A stretch of 64,000 nucleotides of DNA, taken from positions 1,887,001-1,951,000 of the forward strand of contig VICG01000015.1 of the NCBI GenBank assembly GCA_008692225.1, read 5' to 3'. Position 1 is the first letter of the stretch; each line of letters starts with the position of its first letter. Source of the DNA: Monilinia fructicola. Its lineage: Eukaryota; Ascomycota; Leotiomycetes; Helotiales; Sclerotiniaceae. Under the pieces are notes generated by a model. That model had not been told where the DNA came from, searched no databases, and saw only the letters and a program-made list of their open reading frames with translations. A program made the translations under genes and the position numbers. Shown here piece by piece: positions 37,292-49,825 of this stretch.

Positions 37292-38591
37292 TGAAAATAT
37301 ACTCTTCTATATTGAAGAAATAGAATGAAAATGCAAAATCGTGATGAATTGAGGTAGTTGTTGGTTTAGATGTTACCCCGGTGCAATTAAACCTCCGGTG
37401 TCCGTTGGAGTTCGGATGTTTCGTTCTTCCGAATAATTTGATTGACCCAATTGGCGTTGCGTTCGTTCCTTGCGCGACCAGTCATTTACTTTCTCGCTGG
37501 ATTTTCGTCGGCGCTTTGAGAGGTAGCAGTAGTCAACTGAGCAGGTTCTAAGTCAAACGTTATAAGATCGAACGAACGAATGAATCCAGATATTCAAATC
37601 AAATGTATAGCCATTTTCGGAATCATGGGTTGAAAAAGCCCAGTGGTCTTCGAAGCTGGACATGATATGAAATATATGAAATATATGAAAACAATCTCTC
37701 TTGCGTATGAGTATTCTTTATATCTCAAGTCTGTCCTTATAACAGACAGGGTAATCAAGCCTTGGTAATGATGCTTTAAAGGTTTTTCATCGTTGGAGCC
37801 ATCGGCAGGATAGATAGTTCTCAAACAGCTTCTTGCCGGCAATACGCGTGTTATCAACAGCAAGTTTTCCATCAACATGGAAGTTAGTCAAGGCGATTAG
37901 TTGAATATATCTTCATAAACAACACTTTCTTGAGAGAATCGATCGTGCCTTTCCCTAGGTCAAGCCATCAGGTTTACTGGAAGAGCTCTTTTCACTGCCC
38001 ACGAAGGAGGAAAGAGTATGGTTCTTCTTTTCGTCTTATATTATGTCGGGGCAGCTCGCAAGAAGATGGAAAACGCTCTTTTCACTGAGGGCCCAATTTT
38101 CATATACCTTCATACGTGCAGCCCTGTTCTCTTATAAGACACGTGAATTAATGGATACCAATGATAACGCGGATGAGGAAAGTCGTTTAATCGGTTAGAC
38201 GTACCCATCATCCATTACTCTACGCTGACTCGGGCGACAGAAACAGGAAATAGGAGGAGATACTTTTTGAGAACATGGTATCTGGAGGGACTGTCGTCTA
38301 AACCGCGCGTTCTCAAGATACCAGAACTATACTAGTTAGTACAGACAGAGAGATCCATGGATATATATTCACATAACTTCGGGGCATCTCTACCCCTTCT
38401 TGTACCCCCACGAACCCCACTTTCCTCATCCGACCGCTCACAGTTGTCGATCCCACGTCACTCCCTGATATTTATATCCCATAAACTTACTGCAGCATTA
38501 GATACAGTATCATCTATTCTAAATCTCAACATCCACCTCCATCTGCCACTGGACCACAAACCCCTTAAATTAGAACTCACAGCCCCCAAAA
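37292..38591. promoter_or_regulatory. Shared divergent upstream region with CCG/CGG triplets
   Basis: The 1.3 kb separates the Zn2Cys6 gene (minus) from the cyclase gene (plus). At 37402-37415 there is CCG-N8-CGG, preceded by CCGG at 37395-37398, about 110 bp upstream of the regulator's start. Everted or inverted CGG triplets are the usual targets of Zn2Cys6 dimers, so autoregulation is possible. This is a motif match only. Confidence 0.35.
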
Positions 38592-40006
38592 ATGACATCC
38601 TCCCCACTCCCATCTACTCCCCCGTTTTCTTCCCTGCCCCTACAACCCAGTGGTCCTCGTGGAAACGCATGGGGTCTTTACGGCCCCTCCGATCAGCTCG
38701 GATGCCTCAACCGTCTTACCCCTGAAAGAACTATCGAAGCCGCCAAGGAAATAAAACACGGCATCCGAATTTCTACAGATTGGGCTCTGGACAAACCGAA
38801 GGTCCCGAGTTTTGGGCGTATACAGTTTGAACATAATATCATACACAAGAGTCCGAGGTCCGTTAACGACGATGTATTGGTTCTAAATACACAGAGTAGC
38901 AGTCAGTGGGATGGGTTTAGACATTTTGGTAGGTTTGTTTGTGGTGAGGAAAGTGGGGGAGGGGGGGTCGGGGGGCATCGCGTGTGAATGGATGGGGAAA
39001 AGGAGAAAGGGACAATCTTAGAGTCAAGCCGCTAATAATTCACTGCTCTAGGTTATCAAGATCATAAAGTCTATTTCAATGGTTGCACGCAAGAAGAAAT
39101 TCACAATTCAACAAGAAATGGAATCGATGGTATGTTCTATGGTCACCTTTAATCGCCCTTTTGCTAACTCTCCCAATTTCAGTCTGGGTAGAAAATGGAG
39201 GCATAGTAGGCCGCGGCGTTCTCCTTGACTACGCCCACTGGGCTGAGTCTCAAGGTCGTACTTTGTCCCCGCTTACAACGACGAAAATACCACTTTCAGA
39301 AATCAAAGCCGTAGCCGAAGTACAAAATGTCACGTTCCGCCCTGGTGATATTCTATTCATTCGTACTGGCTATCTTCGCGCTTGTAAGTCTCTCCTGTGC
39401 TTTTGAAGCATACGATTTCACTTCCAAATGAATTTATTAAGTCATAAACTCCGCCTCTTATCTTGATGTTGTCTTTGAGCCCTTCTCACTTCTTGATGTG
39501 TTTTCAATTTGCATTCCGTTCAACCCTCCTGATCTCAGTGTCCGAAAGATCTAACAAACACCTCTCTAGTTGAAGCACTCAGTCCCTCCGATGCTAGTGC
39601 CTTCACTACTGCTCCTCAAATGACAACTATAGGCCTCGAAGCCTGCCCCGAAATCCTTCAATGGCTTTGGGAAAATGAATTCTCCGCCGCCGTCGGCGAC
39701 CAGCCTGCTCTGGAATCTCTTCCCTTTGATCTGAAGAACCAGCACTGGATGCACGAATGGCTTTTAGCTGGATGGGGAATGCCAATTGGAGAGCTTTTTG
39801 ATCTGGAAAGATTAGGAGAGGAGTGTAGAAGACTGAAAAAGTGGACATTCTTTTTTAGCAGTGTGCCTTTAAAAGTAAGTCCAATAGCCTCTGAGTGTGA
39901 ATGGGTAGTTGTTCGATGGAGGGCCATCAATATTGAGACTTGTACTAACACATGATAGGTGCCAGGAGGAATAGCGAGTCCACCGAATGGTGTTGCTATT
40001 TTGTGA
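38592..40006 (+). CDS. Cyclase-family (kynurenine formamidase-like) enzyme
   Basis: Five exons: 38592-38928, 39052-39129, 39183-39383, 39570-39874 and 39959-40006, all GT-AG, giving 322 aa with no break. Family-typical blocks are NAWGLYGPSDQLGCLNRLT (about residues 25-43), SSQWDGFRHFGYQDHKVYFNG, IVGRGVLLDYAHWAESQGR, FRPGDILFIRTGY, GLEACPEILQWLWENEFSAA and NQHWMHEWLLAGWGMPIGE. The Asp and His residues of WDGFRHFG correspond to the region that binds metal in bacterial cyclase/formamidase enzymes. Fungal members of this family (Pfam Cyclase) are mostly uncharacterised hydrolases or cyclases, so the reaction is not assigned. No signal peptide, so probably cytosolic. It sits head-to-head with a Zn2Cys6 regulator. 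Confidence 0.88.
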
Positions 40007-40683
40007 GATTTCACGAAATAGTAAAAATGCTACCATATTATGGATTTTCTCCATTGTAAACTCTTTTGAGTTTTCTTAACTATGCACTCTATATTTGAGG
40101 TAGTATACCTGAATTCACAATTCATTGATCCGAATATCAACATTTAAATTAGATATCGATCATGCAGATTTATTGCGTTCTCCATTTTGGTACTTAGTAC
40201 AGCTATTGATATGGGGATTCCATTCAATACGTCATGACTGTGAGCTCCTGTTAGAATTGAATCGTTGAGAGGATTCATTGCACTGTCATCCTTTCCCATA
40301 TCCGGATTGTTGTTGTAGATCATCTGAAAATAGATTCCAGATGCTCAAATTATTCTTATGATTCAATCAAGATATCTACTTTATGTTGTCATTGGAATCA
40401 AAATAAGGTCTTTCTAGATGAGTAAGAAGTGTGTGAAAGCTTCTTATAGCGGTGACACCATTTCATAGACATCACTCCATGCTTCAAAATATTAGAATGT
40501 AGTATCTGTATTTCCCTACAATGCTTGGCTACAGTTAAAACTAATGCATAACATTCTTCAATCATCATGTAATAAACATCAGCTGGGATTGGACTTGTAC
40601 TGTACCGTACCGCCATCAAAAAAACCACGCTCAAATCAAACATTATCTCGTTAAGCTCTAGTATAAAAACGTCCTTGTTAGGG
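40007..40683. other. Convergent intergenic region
   Basis: About 0.68 kb between two convergent genes. A minus-strand frame that continues to 40398 is read-through of the last bZIP-gene intron, not a separate gene. Confidence 0.6.
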
Positions 40684-42092
40684 TTATGATAAAAAGCTTG
40701 GCTCCATCCCAAACCGAGCCTCCAAAGCATCTCGAACTTCGAACTCCTCGAGTGCAGCCCCAAAACTATCATCGTTAGCCTTTCTATGTCTTCACTATCA
40801 AAGGAGAACAGGAGAGAAGAGAATCGCACATACCCATAACACCTAACTTTGGGTAACAATTCTTCACTCATGCTCTTGAAGTCTACCTCTTTTAATTCTG
40901 AAAATCGGGGATGCCCCAAAACCATACCCCATGCCATAACCGGCGTAATCTCCCCATTTAAATCCAACCTTTTGCTCAGATCCAGTAAGTTTGCCAAATC
41001 GCTCTTGCTCAAGTCCCATGTCTTTTGTTTGATGGCCCCCCCATCTGCTGCGTCCGCTGCATTGTTATGATTATGTGGCATGCAGTGCCCAAAGGGAATA
41101 TTCGGATGCATATCCATATCGGCCTCCGGCGGACAACTAGCCATCAACGCATGACCCGTAAAAAATTCGCCATCTCCATCACTCGATCGCTCAATCAAGA
41201 ATTGCATATGATCCATACAGGGTCTTTCGAGTCTGATCTCAAAGGTTTGTCGTTAGCTATTGTGGCGGAGGCGACAAATACACGCCAGAGGAATCTTTGC
41301 CATACGTTAAAACGAAGTCAATGCCTGCTTGATCATAATCCACACCTTGAGCTTGTTGTTGCGCCATGTTGCGACTATTCACATTATAACCTCCATGCGA
41401 GCCCCCCATCTGAGGCGATCCATTATCGTAGTGCGCACTGTTTGGATTTGAGTGAGATGATTGACTTAGAGGCGGAGGACTGAATGTCGTTGAGCCCGGT
41501 GCGTAACTGCCGGTCTGACTATCACTCGATCTATATCCTATACTCGGATTGTTTGTGAATTCGTCGACTCCTCCGCTTCCATTCCATTGTATGCCATGTT
41601 GTGCGAGCAATTGTTTCAATTGCCTATTTTCTTTCTGCGAGAGACTGCTTGCTTTGAGTGACGCAGCTGAAATTCTCCTTTAGTCGTAACACTTCTTGCT
41701 CCAGGGCTTTAATATATAATTCTTTACGCTCACGGTGTGTTCTATGGAAGATCAGCTACGCTTCAAATTCAATGGCAAACATTGCCATACCTCTGAGCTT
41801 GTCGATTCAATTCTTGTCTTCTTGTTAAAGCAGGTTTACTGTCTGGTTTTGGCCCTCTTCTTTTCGGGGTTTGGCCATCAACTGTTTTTTGAAATTAGCT
41901 TTGCGTTGAAAGGGGTTGATTGGAATTAATCTTCATGATCATACCCCGCGTAGACTTCTTCTCGGTGAGATTCTTGAGGAAACCTAAACTCATCGAGAGA
42001 GGGGATTTGCCTCCTTCTGATTGTCCACTGGCATAATCGCCTTTGTCTGATTTATTGGAATAATCGTAATTGTCGGGTGAGAGGGAAGCCAT
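40684..42092 (-). CDS. bZIP transcription factor with DUF3425 domain (one frame break)
   Basis: Five exons: 42092-41945, 41881-41791, 41741-41306, 41232-40834 and 40765-40684. Ignoring one base around 41670-41674 (TTT or AA in the sense strand, between RLKEN and the KENRQLKQLL heptads) gives 384 aa. The basic region KRRGPKPD...LNRQAQRTHRERK has the Yap-family signature N-x-x-A-Q-x-x-x-R, and the leucine zipper LYIKALEQEVLRLKE follows. The middle is Ser/Pro/Gly-rich. The C-terminal DUF3425 part includes ERPCMDHMQFL, GHALMASCPP, WDLSKSDLANLLDLSKRLDLN, ITPVMAWGMVLGHPRFSEL and FGAALEEFEVRDALE. An intron lies within the basic region, as is common in these genes. Nuclear regulator, target genes unknown. 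The stop at 40686-40684 follows RFGMEPSFLS. Confidence 0.85.
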
Positions 42093-43619
42093 TGTGGCGT
42101 AATTCGCTGAACTTTGAGAACTATAGGATATACCAAGATATCTATCTTATCAGTAATTTTTGGATTTCTGAACCGAGGCGATGAAGGGGTAAATTTGTCT
42201 CATGTTTGATTGATGAAGAGCGTGACATACCGAAGGAATGATATTCTTTGACTTTGATATAAGTTATTCTTGGATTAATAAATCAAGAGTTTCGATGTTA
42301 CTTTCATAAATGTCGAGGTACCTAGTGATTAGCGGGGCAATGGAGGTTTAGAAGCCGTGTTCAAAGATTGGCCTAATCGGCAAGCTTGAAGGAGGCACGA
42401 TATGATGTTCTCATTAATCTGTATTATATGCCAGAACTATGTGGCGGTGACGATGGACAATGAATTCAAGGTGATGCGACTGATGTTCTCTTTTCTACTC
42501 CGTAGAGCAATTGAAGGTTTTCAGACTGGTTTGAGAATTTAGCAATTGAAGAGATCATTAGCTATGTAACCTTACAAACAAATACTTGAATACGCAAACA
42601 GGCGGCGGTGCCCTCCCTGTCTTAGAACCACCAGGACCGGGAATGTACGCTGGGAACGGTCGCTTACAGTGGATAGTTTGATTTCCAAATCCACTTTTAC
42701 CAGTTCAACAGTGCTGAAGGCCTGGATCTTGTGATTTATAAGTGTCAGCAACTCGACTCAACCCCTGGTTTGCACGCCTCCTCTCTCTATTGATCCCTTG
42801 GTGTACAGTAGTGAAGTTGTATTTAGCTTTAAGTTATCTTCAATATCTGTGATTATACATAAAGTCTGTGGACATCACTCGGTAAAGATCGACCAATATA
42901 TACCGACAGGGCTGAAGATTGAAGTGGTAGATAATCGATAAAAGGATGTCAATATCTCTGATGGAACGATGATTACTGAACTGAGCTGAACTAAATCGGG
43001 TTTTCAACTTTTCATACTCCCAGGGCTCCAGCAGGGTTCACCAACATATAAATTTAGTGAACTGGTACTACTGGAGGTTACACTGGAGATAGACCGAGCC
43101 GTCCCCGGAAACCAGTCTTTCCATTGCCACTTCGCAACTGAGAACCATTCACCAGACTTAACAAAGTGTGCCTTTCCCCTTTGCAGTCAGTACTTGATCA
43201 ATTGAGATTAGTCAAACTTTCTAAGCCTCGTATGCTATACTGTTTAAGAGGCTCTAATTACCAACTAATGATCTAGGATGCTAATTATGTTGACATGGTC
43301 CTTGTATGTCAGGTTGAAAATCCCAAGATCTTAACGTTATCACGGACTCTCGATCCCCTTGTTCAAACTTTAATACTGGCATCGTTTTGGTGGATTGCGG
43401 AGTCTCCGTACATGAAGACATTGTCATTACGCACTTGTAAACATCGAAATTGCATCTTCCTTGTGGAAGATTTCCATCGGTTGCCAGGCGAGTCAGATCC
43501 CCATCAATGGATGTGTGCGACGCTTGGTTGATCACCATGCCCGTGTGTTGTGCTCCAATTTTTCAATGAGTAAGCAGGTAGGTAGGGAATGAGGTTTCAA
43601 TTTCTCTTGTGATGTGATA
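42093..43619. other. Divergent intergenic region
   Basis: About 1.5 kb between the bZIP gene (minus) and the acyltransferase gene (plus). It holds both promoters; no other gene is seen. Confidence 0.6.
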
Positions 43620-44675
43620 ATGTTTGACCGCCCCTCAATTATTGCGTCTGAAATTCTAACGATAGCACAATGGGTCTCGATCTTATATACACGAGCATTT
43701 CGTGGATTCATAATAGTGCTACCATGGCTCCTCGAATTAGTCCTCATGGACCTCATCATCTCTTTTCTCTTACCCTTCAGCTATCATTTTCCTAATTGGG
43801 TGTACGATGCATCATCGATTGTTGCTTTCACGAATTGGAACTGGATACAAGTCATTTTTGAGATTTTCAATGGAGGCAAGATTACCATTTCTGGTGATGT
43901 TCTTCCAGAAGGTGAAACTGCTATTGTGATTGCAAACCATGTCAGTTGGACGGATTTCTATATGATTCAAGCACTTGCTATCAGAGCTGGCATGCTTGGA
44001 AGGTGTAGATGGTTCGCCAAGATTGAACTGAGATGGGTTCCATTGCTTGGATGGGGAATTTGGGGCATGGGTATGCCAATGGTTAGTAGAAACTGGCTGA
44101 AGGATAAGAAAGAGCTGGATCGAGTTTTCGCAGGAGTGGTGGTGAAGAAATGGCCACAATGTAAGCTATGCAGCATACTATACCGACCCCACTTGAGATA
44201 TTCCGGCAATGCTAACACATCTATCAAAAAGGGCTCATAAGCTTTAGTGAAGCAACACGATATACTCCCAAGAAATATGAAGAAACAAAAACATGGTGTA
44301 AAGAAAACAATCGACCTATACCAAAAACACCTTCTATATCCACGAACCAAAGGCTTCGTAACAACAGTGCAGCATTTGCGTAAAGCCAAGCACGTCAAAG
44401 CTGTTTACGATATGACAATCGCATATTCCAAACATAACAAATGGCACGAAGCACCCACTATTTGGGAATCTCTCAGCTGCGGAGACTTGAGTGGGAAACG
44501 AGGGTACAAATTCCATGTTGAGGTTAAGCGATTCCCGTTGGATGAACTACCAGAAAGTGATGCAGGATTGGCAAAATGGTTGGAAACTAGATGGATTGAG
44601 AAGGGTGAATACTTGGAAGAGAAGAGAGAGGAGTGGTCAAGAGTTGGCAACGGACAGAAATCTATCAAGGCATAG
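43620..44675 (+). CDS. Membrane lysophospholipid acyltransferase (AGPAT/Cst26-like), one frame break
   Basis: Two exons: 43620-44160 and 44232-44675. Ignoring one A of the A5 run at 44323-44327 gives 327 aa. Hydrophobic N-terminal segments (about 30-55) precede the catalytic NHVSWTD motif (Asn106, His107, Asp112). Then come the substrate-binding block WFAKIELRWVPLLGWGIWGMG and, only after the frame is corrected, the LYPRTKGF motif that all such enzymes share. The order NHx4D then YPRTKGF places it with 1-acylglycerol-phosphate and lysocardiolipin-type acyltransferases (LCLAT1/AGPAT5/Cst26 branch), which add acyl chains to lysophospholipids in ER or mitochondrial membranes. The ATG at 43620 is used; the codon two positions earlier is GTG, not a normal eukaryotic start. 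In the uncorrected frame translation stops soon after PIPK, losing the last 110 or so residues. Confidence 0.86.
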
Positions 44676-45268
44676 TTGCCGCGGAATTCAAATGTCTTGA
44701 ACTCTTTGGATTGGACTAGACGAGCGCATGCGTTATGTTTTCTATCAGTTGAATCGCTCTAGAGATAGACATTATCGACCTTTTTCCATTCGAATTGATT
44801 CATGGAATTTTGAATGTGAAGAACAAAGGGAGACTTCACATTCCTTTATTCTTGCAACCACAACACTCCGAGGATATTTGCAACATCTCCAAGCAAAATA
44901 AATCCCCGAAGACAAAGGGGAATACGCAATCTGTTTTTTGAGAAAAAGTTCCATTCCTTCTACAATTCAAGTATCCAGGAGCACCATTGCTTATTGTGTG
45001 CCGAAATTGGTATAATGATCGTTTGACAAAGAAATCATGCCCCGTTCTCAAACCCGAAGACAACTTTATAGAACCCAACGAGTTCAAAATGTCTTTCCTG
45101 GTTTCCATTTTCATCTGATCATACATCTCAATCTTCTCAACAACCTTCAGTTATCGTTGATCACAACCTCAAACGGTTCACCAAGATTGCCAATCTAAAT
45201 CATCATATTCTCAACTACCCAACAATCTCAAAAAAGCAAAGCAAGTCCATAGATTTATCAAATAGAAG
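44676..45268. other. Intergenic, nothing recognised
   Basis: About 0.6 kb between two + strand genes. The last 200 bp are C/A-rich, like other promoters in this window. Confidence 0.55.
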
Positions 45269-45695
45269 ATGCCGACAGGCGCTATCTCAATATTCATTCC
45301 CGACACTCCTACCACTCCAACAACTACTACCAAACACTCAGCTACCCGCCCAACTTTCTTCCCTACAGTCGCTTGGTGGAAACACTTCCCAAGACCATCA
45401 TTTTCAAATTATTATCCCTCAAACTATAATATTCATGGGTATAGAAATGATACTCATGATGAAAATGGGAAGAATAGTCATGGAAGAAGGGCTATTAAGT
45501 GGGAACGAACGGGAAGATTACGATGGAGTGATTGCGGGAGCTGGGATGGGAAATAGATCTGGGTCGAGTTATTGGAAGAGAGTTAGTGATGAGGGCACGA
45601 GAAGACAGAGGATAAAACTGGCAGTGGAGGTTATGGGGGGTGTCGGGGTGGTTGTCGCAGCTATTGGGTTGATTCTCTTAATATTTGGGCAATGA
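45269..45695 (+). CDS. Small tail-anchored-like membrane protein, unknown (one frame break)
   Basis: Single exon. The frame from the ATG at 45269 and the frame ending at 45695 join if one A of the A4 run at 45462-45465 (or a neighbouring G) is ignored, giving 141 aa. The N-terminus is Thr/Pro-rich, the middle acidic (EEGLLSGNEREDYDG), and the last 25 or so residues form one hydrophobic helix (VGVVVAAIGLILLIFG) with only Q after it. That is the layout of a tail-anchored protein. No homologous domain is recognised. Confidence 0.6.
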
Positions 45696-47169
45696 ATAGA
45701 TGGGATTGACTACAAGGAGCGCTAAGAATCTACACCGAGTTCGGGGTGATGATTAGATATGTCATCGAGGGGATTATGTCACGAATTAAATGGATAACGG
45801 CCAGTGAAAAGGGGCATAAGAATAGTCCACCGGCGGTCCACGTCAGGGAGAATTCATGAATGGATCAAGAAAGTGGAGATGCATATAGTCGAGGGGAAGG
45901 TTGTCAGGCAAGTGATTCAACGCACAACTCGACATGTAACTAGAATTAAGTCATCTGTACATGCTAAATTTCTTCATGAACCTACATTTATCGTACTCCT
46001 GAGCAAGTCGAATTAACTGTAAGATCTTACTTGTTCAGCTGATATTTTGGAGATTCATATTCCAATGCGGCTGTTATCCAACGAAAGTTACTCGTCCAGG
46101 TCGCTGTTTCCCGGCCAGCCACTTAGAAAGAATAGATCTAGAGATACACTTACCAGCCATCCTTTTGAGTTTCATGAATGATAACTGACGACGTTGGGAT
46201 ATGGTTACTTACAAAGTACAGTGATCATGATCACAATAATGGATATTGAAGTAGTCATCAGAAAGGCTCAAGAAACTTATCATATCAAAGCATGGATATC
46301 ACTAATCAATATCTTCCCGGGCGTCCTTAAAGTCGACCTCATTGAAGCCAATGCAAAGCGAACGAGCCTAAATAGTCCCTAGTCTTTACTCCTCGGTCAA
46401 AAATTCCCAAATGGTGCAACTCGCGAGTGTGAGTTTTGTGGTCCGCGGCCACTTTATCTTTATTAATTAGCCTTTACATTGAAGGGTTTGTGGGATTCCT
46501 GTTAGATAACCACGTCTGTGCGGATGTGTTTGCACAGAACACTTCTGCTTGAAGAATTGTACCAGCTGATCACACAGACTTGCTGTTTAGTTGGAATCAA
46601 ATTGGATGGAGATTAGAAGATCCGAGGCGTCGTATCCAATGTCCAACGTAAAGTTGAAGTCAAATCTATCTACCGAGGCAATTCACATACCTGGCATCCA
46701 ACCAAGTGTAACACCACCCTTGTCGTGTGTTCCGTTCTACTGCGTCTGTCGCGCCAAATATCTTCCTGGTACTTGTAGTCTGGGATGAGTTGCGTCTGCA
46801 AGCAAAAGAAAGCTTTAGTGATTGATATATAGTCTCAATTTTATGATCTTTCAATGTCCGTCAACCACTTCTTACCCCGCTTTGTGGTCTTCTTTCTGGC
46901 TAAGGTTACCGAGTGGTCGAGATTCTTCCCTCCATAGATTGGGACGTCGTCGAGACTTGGGATAAGAAAGAGGAAAGGCGGAAAAGCTCAAAGGCGCAAT
47001 TGATTTTTTTCGGCAAGTCATCCTCCTATTTTTCAAACGTCTAAATTGATGTTAACCTTACTATTCGACTCAGCTTTAAGCTCAAAGCTAAAACTACGAA
47101 ACAACCTCTCAAATTAATGCCCATATATCATGTATACTTTCCCCTCAATCCTTACCCACAACTCATACC
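45696..47169. other. Intergenic, nothing recognised
   Basis: About 1.5 kb with only short unrelated frames, between a + strand gene end and a minus strand gene end. Confidence 0.6.
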
Positions 47170-49825
47170 CTAAGCATAACCAGGTGTATCCCCAATTCCA
47201 TCATTATCAATCCACTCAATGACCAATTTTACTTCTTTGCAATCTGTAGGTAATGTCTGAGTGCCGTTAATATATGCCCGGACCGGTGATCCTTCAATAA
47301 ATGTGTCGGTCTGAATCTCGCCACTGAAAGTCGAGGGTGTGGTTTGAGTACAGAATCGCGCTTGGTTGTCTAGATATTCCGAGTAAGTATATGCCATACA
47401 ACAATGTACACGCCGAGAAACAAAACAATAGATATGAAGAATAAAAGAAAGAAGATGCACACCATTCCCAATAAAATCCCTATTAACTAACTTCAATAAA
47501 CTCCCATATGGATACTCACTCGTAGTATCCACAACCAAACTCCCATTCAGATCTTTCTCCCTCAAATCTACCAGCTTACTCTCTGTTGAAAGAACAGTAT
47601 AGCCCCAACCCCATACCGAAGCAAATTCATCTCCAAAATATCCCACTTCTCCGGCAATGCTGACGGAATCAGAACATGATAAAAGACCGCCAGGCTGAGA
47701 AATAGTGAATGTACAAGCTGAAGTACGATCATTAGTTGTCACCCCCTTGGAGGTGATATAAGGAGAGGTCGATGAGAAACCAAAGTATACGCGCATTATG
47801 TATGTTAGCAGCGAGTAGTTGGATGGGAGGAGAGTCAGACGGAAGGGGGAAGAGGACTGAAGTGGTTCGGATGGGGTGGATGAAGGAATTGTGGGTGTTG
47901 ATGGGGAGGTGAATGAAGCTGGAGCTGGAACGGGACCATATCCGTAATACCCTGGAGGAGGTGGAGGGGGGTCGTTTGTACCGGAGGGTGAGGTGGAAGA
48001 TGAGGTGGATGGTGAAGAGGGATCACTGCTTGATATAGATGTGTTTTCTGAACCGCTTGAGGTCGTTGGCAAAGAGGGTTCTGCGCCAGTCGTACCTGGA
48101 AAAGAATCGTCTCCCCCGGATGCACTTGGTAACGAAGAGCGAGTCCCTGATGACGAAGGAGAAGAAGAATCACCTCCGGATGTATCCGGAGGCCCAGTTG
48201 ATGAGCTTAAAGAAGAGACTGGTCCCGTGACCGATGAGGATACAGTAATACTACTCGATGGATCACTAGGATCGCCTCCAGTAGGCGTACTAGAAGGGTA
48301 ATACCCACCATACCCATATCCATAGCTTGGACCACCTCCATTACCATTCCCACCACTTGGAGGAATTGTGCTTGAGGGACTGGGTGGATCTACAGGATAC
48401 GTGCTGGAGGCTGCACTTCCAGGTGGATCTGTTGGGATCGAAGAACCGGCTGGTGAGAGTGGGCCATCACTTGTTATTGGAGAACTTGGAATAATCGTAT
48501 CTGTGGGGCTTGATAAACCAGAGGATGTAGATAAACCATCGCTTGGTTTTGAAGAAGTTGGACCAACTGGCGTTCCAGAATTTGATAACCCAACTGACGG
48601 GAACGAGCCATCACTTGTTACAGGAGAGCTGGGATCTGTTGGCGTCTGTCCAGAGCTTTCCGATGGGTCTACACTAGCATCAGTTGAAGACGCCACCGAG
48701 CCAGGATTACTAGGTATACTATGCGGAGTGGGTAAAGACCCAAAAGGATCAGTTGGGCTCAATCCCGACGGGTATGCATAATATGGCGGCCCGCAAGGAT
48801 ATATCGTTGTAAATATACCAGTTGGGCTACCCGTGAGACTTATTTGTGTTGGTCCATTCGCGGTTACGGAGCCAGTAATTACATGTGGGGATAGAGCGGC
48901 GCAATCAGCAGCTTGACTTCTCTGAACGTCTACGTTGAGATCAGCTTTTTGTTCTCGTAGCTTCGAAAAATTTGAAAATGAAATAGGATTGATAGAACGA
49001 ACCAATAGCTATCCGATCTCCATCGTCTCCACAGTTTGAAGTAACACAATTCACAGTTGCGCTTTGGATGATGTCTGCATTTTGTGGGTCACATTGGCAT
49101 GTGAGGTCTGTAAGTGTGCAAGAAGTGAATCTAATTGAGTTTTGAATACAACCCACTGCACAAGCTGGAATGACAAAAGTTGCATTTGGTAAATTGTTTG
49201 GAACTGATGATGGGACTGTAGATGGGACCGCTGATCCCACAGCTGAGAAAGACGTCACAGAAAAAGAACTAGAATCAATTGGAGAAGCTGTAGGGACTGA
49301 TGATGGGGTTACCGATGTGCCGACAGGAGCAGAAACAGGAGCTGCCGATTGGACTTCCGATGAAGACGCTGAAGTGGGCACCGCACTAGCAAGGGCAGAG
49401 GAACATTGAGCTATAGCGTCATTCAAGACCTCTATATGACGTTAAGATGAGTTTTCTAAGAACCGTCGGACATATGAGAGAGGACTACTGACGAATAGCC
49501 TGTTGAAATCCACAAGAGCTAACAACACAACTTGTGGCTTCTTCTTGGATCAACGCGGAATTTTGAGGATCACACTGGCATTCTAAATTCTGGACCCCAC
49601 AGCTCGTCACAGATACAACTGCTTGTTCGATGCATGGTATAGCACATGAGGGAAATGCTAATACCGGGGATACTGAGCTAGGGTTGTCACGGGAAATCAA
49701 TGGAGTAGGAATTCTGAATAGTGATAACGTCAGTAAATAGTTCACTCGATACGGTACGTGTTAACTTACAATGCAGTATTAACACATAAAACAAATGGAA
49801 AAAAACTAAAGAATGACCGGGCCAT
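47170..49825 (-). CDS. Secreted protein with two CFEM domains and a long Ser/Pro-rich linker
   Basis: Five exons: 49825-49770, 49713-49493, 49431-49003, 48944-47463 and 47369-47170; 795 aa if the last 93-nt intron is removed. A hydrophobic signal peptide (FFSFFPFVLCVNTAL) leads into CFEM 1 (Cys42, 46, 57, 64, 66 and later Cys). A Ser/Val/Pro linker and CFEM 2 (CAVGC, SCTLTDLTCQC, NCVTSNCG) follow. Then come about 330 residues rich in Ser, Pro, Gly and Thr, including PPPPPGYYGYGP, and a C-terminal domain of about 200 residues with several Cys. CFEM domains are extracellular, disulphide-bonded modules; some bind haem through the Asp of the TD-x2-C-x-C segment. That Asp is present in CFEM 2 but is Asn61 in CFEM 1. 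No hydrophobic C-terminal GPI signal is seen, so it is probably wall-associated or free. Donors GTCAGT and GTTCGT are unusual, so those two borders need transcript support. Confidence 0.83.

Noticed and set aside
40398..40683. Apparent C-terminal extension of the bZIP protein
   Set aside because: Arises from reading through the last intron (40833-40766) in another frame; the spliced frame stops at 40684 after a family-typical end.
33443..45695. Secondary-metabolite biosynthetic cluster
   Set aside because: Regulators, a hydrolase and a cyclase-family enzyme are present, but no polyketide synthase, peptide synthetase, terpene cyclase or prenyltransferase is seen.
48368..48781. 137-codon + frame inside the CFEM gene
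   Set aside because: Antisense shadow of the Ser/Pro-rich linker; composition mirrors the opposite strand.
49485..49745. Separate small CFEM gene
   Set aside because: The frame opens with GTG inside an intron; it is exon 2 of the larger CFEM gene.
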